From Platycnemis pennipes (Eukaryota; Arthropoda; Insecta; Odonata; Platycnemididae), in assembly GCA_933228895.1 (NCBI GenBank), contig OW121846.1, positions 47,262,107 through 47,326,106 of the forward strand: a stretch of 64,000 nucleotides of DNA, written 5' to 3'. Position 1 is the first letter of the stretch; each line of letters opens with the position of its first letter. Below the pieces are notes generated by a model. That model was given only the letters and a program-made list of their open reading frames with translations, searched no databases and had not been told where the DNA came from. The translations under genes were made by a program, and so were the position numbers. Below, in pieces: positions 1-11,517 of the stretch.

Positions 1-99
1 TTGTGCATTTATTAACTGTAAACGTGCAATTAATTAGTTTAAATGGTAAAATATTACAATAACAAAAATCAATACATGACTACTACAACGTAATTACAA

Positions 100-520
100 G
101 GCTGGTGGTCTAGCATACCCCGCCATGCACCCAGGCGTTCTGTTAAAAATAAAGACTTGGATTGGGCCGAGGGTCCTGGGTTCAAATCCCTGAAGTTACA
201 GACTTTTTATCAGCATAGTGATCCCAACTTGTGCTGTGTGGAAATTACTTCCAATTCAATATTCGGTACGTCGAAAGGGAAGTTAAGTTGCTTGTGTGGA
301 GGCCAGGGTATTGACTTTGTACTCCGTGGATGGGGTGTTAATTCAAGCTACTCCAGTGCTGAGTGGAGAGACCATTGAGTGCAGTACTCTATCCATCGGA
401 TGGAACTTTACACCGTTGACCATTTGGCGCATTTCGTCAAGAGCAGCTAAAACCGACGCCGGGTTTCTCTCCTCCCTTTCTCTGTCACCAGAATAATTCC
501 ACCTTCAACCACTTATTCAA
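100..520 (+). repeat. tRNA-derived SINE (main family), degenerate
   Basis: This is a worn copy of the SINE family that recurs through the window. A B-box-like GGTTCAAATCC lies near 180-190. The body follows, with a variant of the family's 'ctccgtccgtcggatggg' block near 390-405 and 'cgacgccgggtttctct' near 453-470. Extra sequence in the head makes it longer than the usual 330-350 bp. Confidence 0.6.
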
Positions 521-526
521 TAGCTA

Positions 527-840
527 ATAGGAGGAGGCGACCGACAGTTTACGTTACTTACACGATTAAATATACGTTGTTATTTGTATTGAGCAAGGAA
601 TTTTGCAGGGAAAGGAGGAAGGTTCGATCGGCGTAGGCATCAGTTTTCTCTAAAACGATGTACACCAAAACGTCCACGGTTTAACATCTTATCCGACGGA
701 TAGAGTAGTAAACCTGAATTTCACCCACGGGAGGACTCAAGTGGGGACAGGTTTACTATTGAAAGAAAAACCGCTGCCGCTGCAAGAGAACGAACCCGGG
801 CCTTCGGGATGGAAGGAGAGTACTATATCCACCCCACTAA
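527..840 (-). repeat. tRNA-derived SINE (main family)
   Basis: This copy runs opposite to its neighbour, so the two SINEs sit tail to tail at about 525. It starts with the family 3' end 'ggaggcgaccgacag' and ends at the tRNA-like head, with reverse B box 'cgaacccgggcc' near 790-801. Both ends are recognisable, so it is nearly full length. Confidence 0.75.
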
Positions 841-1234
841 CTCTATTCCCTCCCATAAATAACCAATCCTGAATGCAAATGTTTTGTTAATTATGTTCGA
901 AACTGTTAGTATTATGCATTTTTGTTTATCGCCTGTGTGCTGCTTGTTGTGTAGCAAGCGTAATTAGTATTTTGATAGTAGCCATGCTAGTGGTTCAAAT
1001 GTTCCTTCAAGGATCATCATAATAGGTGGCAACTATAGGTCCATGAACATTCAAAGACGGGATCAATTGTGTATGATACATTTATTTCGTTGTTACAGGA
1101 TTCAGTAAAGCAATTTCTGAAATAAAAATTCGCATTTTATCAAGGCTTACGAAAAAAATTACTCATACTTTTCAGCCGTTCATTGTACGCGTCATCGTTT
1201 TGCTGAGAAATTAATGGTATTGTCGTCAGAGACG
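841..1234. other. AT-rich intergenic stretch, nothing recognised
   Basis: I see no coding signal, repeat family or RNA gene between the SINE pair and the GC-rich island. Confidence 0.5.
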
Positions 1235-2010
1235 CAAACGTGCTCACGAGGGTCGGCCACCTCCCGCAAATGGCAAGCAGTACAGCAGAGGCGTGCCGAA
1301 TTCGACCACCGCGCCCCTGGATCCGCCGCCTTCGGCCACGCTACTGACTCCGCGGAGGATGGTCCGTGGAGCGCGCGGAGGGAGGTGAATGGGGCAGGCT
1401 GTCCGCGCGGCGGCGGGGAGCACTGTGGGAGTTCCCCTGCCTACCAGTTGCTCCGCATTCCTTCCCAACCGACTTTCAATTCGCGTGCCTCCACAACTCC
1501 GCTCCCTCCCCCCACCATAACTCTCGCCCTTCCAACCCGGACCTCTTGCCGCCCGAGCCGAGGGATTTCCCGAGACGCGCTGGCTGGCTCTCGAGTGAGG
1601 GCCGCATCCTCTTCGGTGCGGCCCGCCGATCCCACGGCATCCCCCCCTACCCCCGCGCCCACCCCCGTTGCGCATGCGCCGCGGCCACCGCTCTCTCGGC
1701 AAAGGTGAGACGAATGGCTGGGAGTGCAATCGTCCCAGAGTCCTTGGGGAGACGAGTGGACCCGTTTCATCGATGGGAAACGCTCTAGTGCCCTTCGTCA
1801 CTGCCCTACCTCCCCCTCCTCCTCCTGCTCTTCCTCCTCCACCCCCTCTCATTCCACTGGATGACTGAACGCCCGCAATCCGTGGTTTTCCCGACTTCTT
1901 CCAGGTACTCTTCCGCCAATCGGTAATCCGTCGGTCCCATCCTCCGCGGCCGCTTCCCGTTCGTGCCATCTCAATCTCGGGGATTTCTGCGAGTTCCTTA
2001 GAGAAAAAAG
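1235..2010. promoter_or_regulatory. GC-rich, CpG-island-like region
   Basis: Base composition changes sharply from AT-rich flanks to GC- and CpG-rich DNA. Open frames occur on both strands at once (for example 1214-1708 plus and 1244-1969 minus). Their products are Gly/Arg/Pro-rich with no domain, which is what GC-rich noncoding DNA gives by chance. A palindromic GCGCATGCGC at 1670-1679 matches the NRF1/ewg consensus common in CpG-island promoters. A donor-like AAAG|GTGAGA follows at 1705. A promoter with a noncoding first exon is possible, but no downstream exon was identified. Confidence 0.45.
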
Positions 2011-2097
2011 GCGGCGGATTGGCTCCTCAGGCTGCTTAGGTCTTCCCGCATCGTGTAACTAAACTTCGCGTCTCGAACAATCAGATAAACTTTAACA

Positions 2098-2690
2098 ATT
2101 TAGTATGGGATCCGAATGAATTAGGTTTGAACAGAGAGCTAGACAATGTGAACCTAGAGCAGCTAGGTTTGTTAAAAGGAGTTACGATAGGCTTAGTAGC
2201 GCATCAGAATGAATACAACAAATAAGTTGGGAATCATTATCAGTTCGTAGGCTAAAGTACAGATTAAATCTAATACAGAAATTTAAATCGGATAGCTTTA
2301 CTGAAGATGTTAGGTGTATGTTAAAAACACCAGCGTATAATACTAGATTCAACCAAAGAAATAACATTAGAGGGATAGATTGAGTGGTGATAGATTCCAA
2401 ATGTCATACTCCCCCGTAATGTAAGAGAACACAGTTGGCAGCATAGCAAAGGGATTGGTAGGTGAAATATTGTAGAGTAGTCTGTAGTGCATGATGAATA
2501 TATTAACAACCAATCCATTTATTATTTTTTGGATACTAACCATCTAGCCGCATGTGACCCTATTATGTAGCATGTTTCCATGTAGTGGCATAGTTGCATG
2601 TCAATAGTGCATGTTTTGTGATCATCTCCTCCTCCCACACACCCTCGCGGTGGCTTGCAGAGTATCACGTGGATGTAGATGTAACACCCA
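2098..2690 (+). mobile_element. CR1/Jockey-like LINE, 5'-truncated 3' fragment (copy A)
   Basis: This is the 3' end of a non-LTR retrotransposon. It starts inside the end of the RT ORF ('gtatgggatccgaatgaat') and keeps remnants of the C-terminal RT extension, broken by stops and a frameshift. It then runs through the 3' UTR to 'ccctcgcggtggcttgcag' and a GTAGATGTA tail near 2675-2688. It aligns throughout with the better copy at 12.58-13.46 kb. 5' truncation is usual for target-primed insertion. Confidence 0.8.
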
Positions 2691-2744
2691 CGCTGGAGGC
2701 GAGATACGAATAATGCACCGTCAAACTATCGTTAGAGTCATTTG

Positions 2745-3047
2745 TGGGAGACGACAGAGAGCTAACGTAATTTTCGCCAGAAGGTGGATAATTGGGTAAT
2801 GGTAGGAACATTCGAGAAACTAGAGGAAGGGTGTAGAGACACCTGGTGTCGGCATTAATATTCCTTTAACAACAGGCGTCAAGTGGACCACGGCTTAAAG
2901 TCCCATCCGACAGACGGAGTACTGAACCTAAAATGCCCTCCATCAGGCACCGATAGAGACCGGTTTGTCACTGAGCCACTGCCGGGAATCGAACCTGAGC
3001 CCTCAGAGTGGGAGTCCAGTACTCCAGGATCCACACCATCCCGATCT
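2745..3047 (-). repeat. tRNA-derived SINE (main family)
   Basis: A nearly complete reverse copy. The 3' end 'gggagacgacagagagcta' is at the left. The 'catccgacagacggagtact' block lies near 2906. The reverse tRNA head has B box 'gggaatcgaacc' near 2983-2994. Confidence 0.8.
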
Positions 3048-3360
3048 CCGCGACTGACAGAGAAGGTCATTTCCACCAGAGAGGATAGGTGTAATTGGGT
3101 AAGTGTAAGATAAGGTAATTGGGTAAACGTAGGATTTTTCAGTGAACGGACGAAGAGTGCAGAGAAACCCGGCGTCGGCATAGGTATACTCTTATTGAAA
3201 GACGCCAAGGGGACCGTGTCTCAACGTCCCATCCGACGGACGGACGAATTGCTCTCCGCAAGGAGGAATCGGTATGCCAATGAAAAATCTGCCTCGGCGA
3301 GATTTCAAACCGAAACCCTCAAGACATGCGGCCACTACTGTAGCCAACACAACAAGCCGA
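3048..3360 (-). repeat. tRNA-derived SINE (main family)
   Basis: A second reverse copy lies directly head-to-tail with the previous one. It contains a short duplication of 'ggtaattgggtaa' near 3090-3125 and the block 'cccatccgacggacgga' near 3227-3243. The head is decayed ('gatttcaaaccg'). Confidence 0.7.
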
Positions 3361-3409
3361 TCCACGTCAAATTATCTTTACCCTGAACTAAACCCTAATA
3401 CAAACACAA

Positions 3410-3482
3410 TATCATTGTCCGAGACGGGATTCGAACCCACGACTTTTGGATTTAAAGCCCAACGGACCTAAATACCACGGAA
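3410..3482 (-). repeat. tRNA-like sequence (separate family or pseudo-tRNA)
   Basis: Read on the minus strand, this has B box GGTTCGAATCC and a 5-bp anticodon-like stem with a 7-nt loop. The triplet in the anticodon position reads TTA, which would pair with a stop codon. I therefore take it as a tRNA-derived SINE head or pseudogene and not a working tRNA. Confidence 0.45.
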
Positions 3483-6040
3483 CAAAATGAGGATCCATAA
3501 ACTAGAAAATAATAAGAACCTTCAGAAACTGATTATCACCTAGTAGTAAAGCTAAGTTGCTCTAAATGCTCAAGTTAGCTAGCTGCTCCTTCGTCTAATC
3601 TATAATAGCTCTAATAAAATGATTCTCTCGGGATAACGAAAACTCAAGGTACTAAGTATAGAAACAACCATACTATACGTTAAAAGGTCCAATGAAGTCA
3701 TCAGTGCTCATTCGCGCGCTCACATTTTTTATCTAGTTACGGGAGTACTCCTATGCGTTATCGTATTCAAGCGTATTTAACCTCGCATTCGAGTATTCGC
3801 CGAGGCACTCAAGGATTTGCCGTCGCATACTTTCAGAAACTCAATTACACATCCAGGTACTCATGCACTCATTCAGGTGCTCTTTTATCCGTCAAGTACA
3901 CACCTACTACACGGGTACACAAATATGTATGTATTCTTACATATATGTTACTCTCCGAGTTTCATCTCGACAGCATACTTATCACGCCAATTCCGTAAAA
4001 CTTATCAAACTAATTATCCATTCGGTAATGATCAACAACAGCAATTATTAATGTCTTTCCATGGAAAGGACCATAAAAATGATGTCACTGTGATATTTGG
4101 ACCCCGTAAACACCTGGCCGGGTGAAAGCTCGCTATCTTCTGTATTTCACACGCCTTTGCTGTTTCCAAGTTTGGCGCACAGAGGAATGTCTTGGTGTGA
4201 GTGGACGCGTAGAATGGACCCGGTGGGATCCCCAAAAAAGAAGAGATGATTCAGGAGCAAATCAATAAGAAATTGGACTGTCGTCATCGGCTTGGCGAAT
4301 AAAATGTTTCTGCGCAAGTCCAGGTGGGACTTTTCATTAATACAGAAATTCGTTTTTTTACTTATCGGCGAAAAGGCTCGAAAACTTCCCAGCGAAAATT
4401 CTAGCATAGTCTTGGGGTGTGGAAGCAAGTGAAAAACTGGTGTCTTCAAGGAGAAAAACTAATCTTGCCGATGTAACTGGACTCATTAGTGTCGTAGGAT
4501 GCGTATGATGGTTTAAAAACACTCCATGGTATAGTTCTTTATGCTCCATAAACAATTGTGGTGCATATAGTCATTAGTAAGCCATATTTTCTTCCACCAA
4601 AACCACCGTAAATTCCAAGCAGGAAACCTTTTTGCATCGCTTCCATTTGATAAAAAATGTTTTCCTCATTGTATCATCTGACTTGTGGTAAAACATTGAC
4701 GCCCACACTTCTTCCATATTCATCAGTTTTTTCGTAAAGAGTTAACGACCGTTTTTACGCAATGCTCTTCGATCATCGACGCGCTAGTTGAAGGTGCACG
4801 GTAGTGAATTGATACAGTTATGGGCTGTAGTACATAAATGAGGGACGTTTTTTGACCAAAGAACGAATAAGGTCGCCCATTCATGTTGGATAGTCTATAA
4901 CTCTCAAGCCTATTGAAATATCAATTCTGCGATATGACCATGTTGGCCTGGTTACGTTAAAACCAACTGTGGCTAATGGTTTCTATATACGATAAAAGTG
5001 AGTCAAGAATAATGTATCGTATTTTTACGCTGAGTTTGAGAGCTAGTTATGGCATACATCCCCAACGCAATCAAGGAAAATCTGCAGAATTCTGTACGAG
5101 ATTAGTGGCTCTAAAAACTTTCTCTGCTTCATAAATACCATAACTCCAGCTCGAAAGTAATTGCTGGATTCTAGGCATCAGGCAAATGAAGCTCTTGAGG
5201 ATTCATTAGCGATTAAGAATAACAGCTTTCCGCCAAGGTTACAGAAGAACGACCCGAGTTACCTCTGTTAATATAATCTAAGTCATAAAGCAGCAAAGAT
5301 AAGTAACGAACGGAAAAAATTTACAACTTTTTTCAAGCAATACGGCTGAAGTTAGACAACCTCTTCGGAAGTATTAATCACTCCAAAGTAAACTAAAAAC
5401 CAATTACAGCAGCTAAAATAGTTGTAATTACCTAGAGTTAGTTTATTAAGGTGTAATAATTTATTGCTTAATAAAATTGAACCTCAAGTTGGTTCGCCAT
5501 AGAAAGTGTTATCCCGTTTCGTCGATGATTCAAGGTGTTGAGTTCCAGTGATGAAAATAAAAATAAGTAAGGAAATCGTTTCCAATTCATTCCCTTCTCC
5601 GTGCGAGATGTCAACGATAAAGTATATGTTCTGATAGGCTATGGATGGAGGTGATTGGTTTCGTAGTATCCTACACATAATCCAGCTACTGTGACCAGCA
5701 AACAGTTAAAATAAATAACCTCTTACTATAAGGCAGATCCGCAAAATACTTCCTGGGAATATAAAGATGTTAAGCGATAGGATAATTAGGTTAATATTTA
5801 AAAAGTATTTCATGGAGCTGTGAAATGACTGTACTGATAAAAAAGTATAATGCGAGGGGTTTCTTCACCAAAACGCATTTACCAACGTGAGAACCATTTC
5901 GACCGAAAATATGAGCAAAGACACTAACATAAACTTAGTCCAATCCCTGACAAATAACTTAGCACTTTATTAGGCATGTTATTTAATTATTCGATAGACA
6001 AACCACTAAGGTTAGTGTTTATAGTTTTTACTTCGAGTAG
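3483..6040. other. Intergenic, mostly unrecognised
   Basis: No gene or known repeat was recognised. At 3740-3910 the sequence is loosely repetitive, with degenerate 'gtactcatgcactcattcag'-like units. The short frames here show no protein character. Confidence 0.5.
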
Positions 6041-6375
6041 AAGTCTGATAGCTTAGGTCATTTGCACCATTTAGATAGATAGGTAATAATGTTAGGTAGG
6101 CTTTAACAGGGAAAGGAGAAAGGTTGGAGAGAAAACCTGTTTTGGCGTTAGCCTGATCTTAACGAAAGATGCCAAATGGTCAACGGTTTTACGTCCCATC
6201 TGACGAACGAAGCAGTGTACTTGAAGTGCTCTCCACACTGCATTCAAGTGAGCACAGTAATACTGATAAAACTTTTATGCCATTGCCAGTATTCAATCCC
6301 AGGGTACTGAGAGAGAAATCAATTATTTTATCCACTACTTTAACCCGATACCCTAGAGCTGAAGTCATTTTCGCC
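6041..6375 (-). repeat. tRNA-derived SINE (main family), divergent
   Basis: The left end resembles the family 3' end ('tagcttaggtcatttgcacc'). 'ttacgtcccatctgacgaac' lies near 6188-6207 and a decayed B-box region ('attcaatcccaggg') near 6290-6304. The head is poorly preserved. Confidence 0.6.
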
Positions 6376-6384
6376 ATCTAGGGC

Positions 6385-6640
6385 AAGCTGGTATTTGGTA
6401 CGGGACAAAATTTTTCACGCATCGGAAGAAAGTGAAGAGAAAACCGGCGTCAGTATTAGCCTCTTAAAAACGGAGCCAATTGACGTCTCATCCGACGGAC
6501 GAAGTACTGAACTTGAAGGACACTTCACACAGCACTCAAGTAATGCGAAGAAATTCTGCCATTGCTGGGATTCAAACCAAGGACTTTGGAATGAGAGACC
6601 AGTACTCTTTCCGACATATCTTGATGCCCGTGTTGTCATG
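6385..6640 (-). repeat. tRNA-derived SINE (main family), divergent
   Basis: Another reverse copy beside the previous one. 'gtctcatccgacggacgaag' lies near 6485-6504 and a B-box-like 'gggattcaaacc' near 6567-6578. The extreme 3' end is missing or unrecognisable. Confidence 0.6.
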
Positions 6641-7104
6641 TCGACTCTGGGGCTAATGATGTGAAGAGAAGGTGGGTTCTTATGTTAAGGGTTTGGAGGT
6701 AAAAGAGGGGTGAATTATTCAAGAGATAGGGAGTGGAATGAATGAATTATTTCTTGCGCGTCAGGATTGAACTTGAAAAGTGCATGGCAACTCGGCGCAA
6801 ATTTTGTGGAATTTCCATGATAAAACAAACTAACGGAGTACTTCGTAACTTCGACATTTTATTTGAAAACCCATTAGCTTTCAGTCATTTTGTGACTGTA
6901 TTGTTTGATGTACATGCATAGGCCACTCAGAATATAGGTACCTAATGATGATGGGTAAAACCGGTTGCACGGTCCCAATATAAGAAGGGATGAACAAGTT
7001 TACCTTTCGTTTTCCTTTTCCGTGTACCTTTCAAGCACTACACAACCACCGATTTCTTCCAATACCACAAATGACTAAGTTCCAATCACTCCATTTCCTC
7101 GGGA
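6641..7104. other. Intergenic, nothing recognised
   Basis: AT-rich sequence without an identifiable gene or repeat. Confidence 0.5.
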
Positions 7105-7395
7105 CCGGATTAGTAAGGTGGCTAGAGCACATGTTTCCCATCCCGAGGCACCAGTTTTAAAGTCCAGCAGTGGCTGAGATATTTCAATATTCTAATATAT
7201 TCAAATGAGTGCGGTGTGGAGAGCACCTAAAATCCAGTACTCCGTCCGTCATTATGGACGTTTACCTGTACATTCCTTGCCATCTTTCGTAAATAGAAGG
7301 TTTAAGCAGACGCTGGGTTTCCCTCCACACTTCCTCTGCACCTAAAATAATCTTATCTCCAACCAATAACCCACCAACTACTACTCCATTTACTA
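7105..7395 (+). repeat. tRNA-derived SINE (main family)
   Basis: Forward copy. A-box-like 'ggtggctagagcacatg' lies near 7117-7133, followed by a decayed B box. The block 'ccagtactccgtccgtcatt' is at 7234-7253 and 'gacgctgggtttccctcc' near 7310-7327. Confidence 0.7.
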
Positions 7396-7690
7396 GGATT
7401 ATAGATGCTGCAGATATGCAACGCAACGGCAATTTTGCCCTAAGTACTCGAGGCAGGAACCATTAGCATTGAGTTACTAGGAGGAGGGTTGGATTTTGGC
7501 ATAATTACGATGAAAATTAGGATGAATGTAAGAGAGATGAATCCCATGCTGTGCACTTAGAGACACAAAAAATAAGATAGGACAGGTATTTATGAGAGAT
7601 TTCCATTCAAAAATGTATTAATAGGGGTTGATGTATTGATAGGTTCCAACATTTTGTCTTGAATGACGGGAATATTTTTAAACGCCAAGT
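7396..7690. other. Intergenic, nothing recognised
   Basis: No gene, RNA or repeat signal identified. Confidence 0.45.
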
Positions 7691-8285
7691 TCAGCTAACC
7701 TGGCGTGGAGAAGTGGACGCTTTTTAGCTTCTGCCGTGACAAAATGATCGAGCGTTTCGGCAAAACTAAGCGTGAAGCGAGCCGTCACGCCGAAACCCAA
7801 CCGGCGATCTCGGGAAACCCGCAAGGGACCAAGAGCCTTAAAATCGCGTCCACCGCACCCGTGGGGCAACTCCGCGGCTAGCCACCCACGCAAGCTCAGC
7901 CGGCCATAAACAAGCGGCCTAACTGTTGCACCGCAGCGGAACTCTCCAGTTGGAAGTGTCCGAAGGGTGGTTTCGTGCATAACCGGAAAGTTTAGATGGC
8001 GAGGGCGGTTTGACGGGAGGAGGTTAAGGAGTGTGGGGGTGGGCTGGAGGGTGAGGGGGGTGGCGGGGGCGTGGGGATTCAAATGGGATGGGGACACTGG
8101 CGGCGGACGAGCTCCCCACCTGCCTCACTGCACAGCTTCAGAGAAGGAGCCGCGTTGCCCCGAGCGAAGAAGCCAAAGTGAAGAAAGTCCTTGCGTACTC
8201 GGGAGACCCTGTCAGGAGCGGCGGCCGCAAACTCGCCACTCTCCTCCGACGGAGACGAAGGAATGTTTAATGCTCCGGAACGCAG
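7691..8285. promoter_or_regulatory. GC-rich, CpG-island-like region
   Basis: A compact GC- and CpG-rich block in AT-rich flanks. Frames are open on both strands (7678-8097 minus, 7967-8299 plus) and the translations are Arg/Pro/Gly-rich and low in information. A G-rich run occurs near 8028-8075. It could be a promoter or an unrecognised exon, but no start, splice pattern or domain allows a gene call. Confidence 0.4.
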
Positions 8286-8441
8286 ACTCGAAGGTATGAA
8301 AAGGGCTGGTGAATCATCATCACGAGTCATCAACCATAAAGGTTGGATTGGACGCAGCTCTCCACTCAATCGGCTATCCTTTGATAGTAGAACTGTTCCG
8401 AGGGCCAATTTATGAATGCACCGACTGGCTCGCATAGCTAA

Positions 8442-8595
8442 TTAATAAAAACTTGGTAAAGCTGCTCAATATTTTAGCAAAACTTACGGACGGTTTGGCA
8501 ACTTTACGGCATCATCAGGTGCAAAGAATTAGTTTACATGATACCATAAGGTGGCGAAACCTGTTGTAAGTTTTTATTAAATATTGTGGAATTCA
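8442..8595. repeat. Inverted-repeat locus with two opposed GAAAC (hammerhead-like) modules
   Basis: A perfect 13-bp inverted repeat (8442-8454 and 8568-8580) encloses two facing modules. On the minus strand CTGATGA (8518-8512) is followed by a TGCC-type hairpin and a GAAAC-like box that has lost its G. On the plus strand a decayed first box is followed by GGTGGC and GAAAC (8556-8560), then TGTGGAA at 8585-8591. Other loci in this window share the layout. The hammerhead comparison is inference. Confidence 0.5.
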
Positions 8596-9118
8596 ACACA
8601 GTTAGTTGCGCTTTTCTTTCTAAAGCATGCAGCGGTTGCGACAAGGCACGCTTGACGTCTAAGCATACATTGTTTTAGAATTCGAAGAGGGAATCCGATT
8701 TAACTTTTCTTTTGTTTGAAACTTTAAACCTCTGTATCAATAAATATTATAGGTATGTATTATTTGTCCTAAGTGGTCAGTCTATTAGATATAATCTATT
8801 GGATACGGTGACTAGAGGAAAAAACTGCAATGCCTTACATATTGCCCATCGCTTTGCCACTCTCTTGAGTACAAAGTCTCTCAGAATCCATCACCATCCC
8901 CGTCACGTAAGATTGAATCCCACAAGCTCGGAAGGAATTTCACTCCAATGTTCTTAGAAATTGCCGTTTGCTCAATTTTCTAATCCGCGAAGCATATGAT
9001 ATGTTAATTGCACCACTTAACAGGAATTAAAATTATGGCCAACATTTCTCAGCATGTACTATAAATGGTGCTAAGAAGATAGGAAGACGACATAACATTC
9101 CCATCTCATAAGGAGTGT
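8596..9118. other. Intergenic, nothing recognised
   Basis: No coding or repeat signal identified. Confidence 0.45.
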
Positions 9119-9232
9119 CATTAATTACGAACAGGTTTCGTTGCAGAGCAACGTCTTGAGGTCCTCTATCCACCTGAAGACTGATGATGTCGCTCTGCAA
9201 AGAAATGTGATCTAAATTAATAAAACTCCTTG
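9119..9232. repeat. Inverted-repeat locus with two opposed hammerhead-like modules
   Basis: The minus-strand module has a near-match first box (CTCAAGA), a perfect 5-bp stem with 3-nt loop (GTTGC TCT GCAAC), then GAAAC around 9138-9134. The plus-strand module has exact CTGATGA at 9181-9187, then GCTCTGCAA and AGAAATG. The arms pair imperfectly over about 40 nt. The layout matches the loci near 8.5 and 58.8 kb. Confidence 0.45.
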
Positions 9233-9621
9233 AGGGATTGAAACGTTAGCTACGTCTTCTTCTTGCAATCCTACTACGACTAAATTCCATTAAGTTTCGT
9301 CTGTCTCTCAGATGGCGCGTTATAATCAGCATCTGAGCTTTTATCAAAATGATCAATACTAGTTTTCGACCCTAATACTGAATTTACGCAGCTTCCCACT
9401 CTTATTTAGATCTTCAACCTCTTTATTTAGATCTTTCATCACTAGTATATCCTATACACTCCCTAAGTATATCTGCTACGAGGACTTCCATTCCCATTAC
9501 TTCCTTTAAATTATATTTTGACGAGTTTTGTCCTTAGACCTCACCTCTTGGAATTGAGATGATGAAGACTTGAGAACATCTCAATACCCAAGATGAGGAA
9601 TGATTATTCAATCTTTCATCA

Positions 9622-9850
9622 CAGAGATATATTTTAGTGGTAGACCGGTCCCTACTCGAGTGATTTGGGGAGAACACTTCAAGTTAAGTCACCCTATCAG
9701 CCTAATTGGAGTTATAACCGTGGCGCCCTTTGGCGCCTCTCGTTAATAACAGGTTAATACCGACGCCAGATTTCTCTCCACTCGTCCTCCGTTGACCGAA
9801 AATTCTTTCTCATAAATATCCTATGCAAAACCTCCAAGCTGAAATTCTTA
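9622..9850 (+). repeat. tRNA-derived SINE (main family), lacking its head
   Basis: Starts at the family's 'agaccggtccctactcgagt' and continues through 'tttggcgcctctcgttaat' and 'cgacgccagatttctctcc'. The tRNA-like head is absent. Confidence 0.6.
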
Positions 9851-9854
9851 AATA

Positions 9855-9900
9855 ACTGACTACCCTGCAAGCCACCTCGTAAGTACGTGGCATCTACCTA
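9855..9900 (-). mobile_element. CR1/Jockey-like LINE tail fragment
   Basis: The reverse complement reads 'cgaggtggcttgcagggta', the hallmark of the 3' end of the CR1-like LINE of this window. Only this short piece is recognisable. Confidence 0.5.
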
Positions 9901-10150
9901 ATGAGAGATTCCGATGAATATCGTCAGAGACACACGACATAATCTACATTCCTGTAACATTAATAGAAACATTTGAGATGTGATACAGACATGCATTACG
10001 CATTACTAAAGTTTTATAGATATACTTAGATACCCAAAATATCTACCGGCGTAATCTTTCTTGTTTGTTTAATTAATTCGTGTTCATATAATTTGCGCGA
10101 TTACACGTTCATGTTCAGGTAAAATATCGTAAACCACCCAAGCTGTCGGT
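9901..10150. other. Intergenic, nothing recognised
   Basis: AT-rich sequence with no feature found. Confidence 0.4.
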
Positions 10151-10640
10151 CGAATCTACTGGTAGCAGCGACAAGGGAACGTGTAAACCCCTCTCTGATT
10201 CTTTAACAGCTCCAGGACTGGACAAAGTGTTCCATGTCGGGCACCTGCATGAATATCTGGTGATAGTACATTGACGAGGAGAGTGGACCCGACCGGAGCG
10301 GAATTTTCGTATACGAAGCAAATAATTATCCGGTGAAACGACTGCACTTGACTCCGCTTGCAGAGGTGCGGTCGACGAAGTCCCTCGCGAAGGCAAAGGG
10401 AGGACAGTAACGGAATGCTCATTATCTTCCGCGTCGATCACGCCGTCGTGCTGGAGGCCGGTTGGTCCAGCTCCTCGCGAGCTTCGAGCCCCGAGTGCCT
10501 GCCCACTCGAGGCCTCAAACGGGAAGATTCCTACCGAAGAGCCTACGTGTGCCCACGGCCAATTGTTACCTGGATTATGGCGCTCCCGCGGATTTGGAGA
10601 AGAGACCGTCTACTCCATTTTACACCTCTGTGAAACTACG
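10151..10640. promoter_or_regulatory. GC-rich, CpG-containing region
   Basis: Moderately GC-rich with many CpGs. Frames are open on both strands (10115-10441 minus, 10358-10633 plus) without recognisable domains. It resembles the other islands and could be regulatory or contain an unrecognised exon. Confidence 0.3.
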
Positions 10641-10844
10641 CACTGTTCAACGGCGGTTTGTGATCCTTAGTCATTGTTATTTAGGGATGGCGACCGAAAA
10701 ATAAGGCCAATTGCACCATATAGAATAGGAAGATAACTGCGCTAATGAATTTCCTTTGAAAAGTAACAATCGGCCTTTATGTGTCCGTGGTTATCAAGTC
10801 TGTACCCGCATATTTTAGCGCTTCAGGCTGGAAGTAAAGGTATA

Positions 10845-11110
10845 TAAGAATGCGAATGGGAGGGTGGTGGGAAATTCGGCGTCAGCATCAGACTACATAC
10901 TCGACATTTCGATGCTCTTATCGAAAGGAGCCTAGGGGATCACGGCTTAACGTCCCATCTGAGGGACGGAGTTCTGGACTCGAAGTTTTCTCCACATGGC
11001 ACTCAAGTAGGGACCGTAATTGAAAGCATAGAAGTGAAAAATACACCTTGGCCGGGATTCGAACACCGGGCCCTCGGAAGGGGAGGCCAGTAATCTAGTC
11101 ACCACACGAA
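10845..11110 (-). repeat. tRNA-derived SINE (main family)
   Basis: Reverse copy with 'cggcttaacgtcccatctga' near 10943-10962. The reverse B box 'gggattcgaac' near 11054-11064 is followed by 'gggccctcggaaggggaggc'. The far 3' end is truncated. Confidence 0.75.
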
Positions 11111-11182
11111 ACTGAACCCCGTAATCCTTACTAAGTGGTAGTTCAGTAGCAGTTATTAGTGTAAGAAGTAATTGTAGCTATT

Positions 11183-11320
11183 CCAGGAGGGCAAACGACA
11201 GCTAAGGTCATATGCGCCATTTTAGGATAAGTGGACAATTGATTGTGGGAAGGAGTGGTTCGAGCTACCGAGAAAGGAGAAATGAATCCCGGCGTCGGAT
11301 TTTTTATACTTTTAAACTAG
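11183..11320 (-). repeat. tRNA-derived SINE (main family), 3' part only
   Basis: Only the 3' third is present: 'aaacgacagctaaggtcata' at the left, ending at 'atcccggcgtcgg' near 11286. It abuts an RTE-like LINE fragment. Confidence 0.65.
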
Positions 11321-11324
11321 GCCA

Positions 11325-11517
11325 CTGCGCGAATGCTGGAAGCACCTGAAATGTGCTACAGAAGAATGATGAAGACGAAACGGATTGACCGAGCAATGAA
11401 GAAGCCTTAAGAAGCGCGGGAGAAAGAGATATCTGCTGAAAATTCTGAAAAGAAAAGGAGACAGCAGAATCGGTCATATCTCGAGGCATGATGGTCTGAT
11501 GACCGTCGAGGGAGATA
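11325..11517 (+). mobile_element. RTE-like LINE C-terminal fragment (left half of a split copy)
   Basis: The translation gives pieces such as MCYRRMMKTKRID and HDGLM in shifting frames, matching the C-terminal region of the copy at 16332-16667. Similarity stops at 'gtcgaggga'. The same element resumes at about 13455 with 'gagggaaaagtg', so the intervening 1.94 kb is an insertion into this copy. Stops and frameshifts make it dead. Confidence 0.7.

Noticed and set aside
1244..1969. 241-residue minus-strand open frame
   Set aside because: Gly/Arg-rich translation of a GC-rich island, with overlapping open frames on the other strand and no domain.
3410..3482. Functional tRNA gene
   Set aside because: The anticodon position reads TTA, and the T-stem needs wobble pairs. 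More likely a SINE head or pseudo-tRNA.
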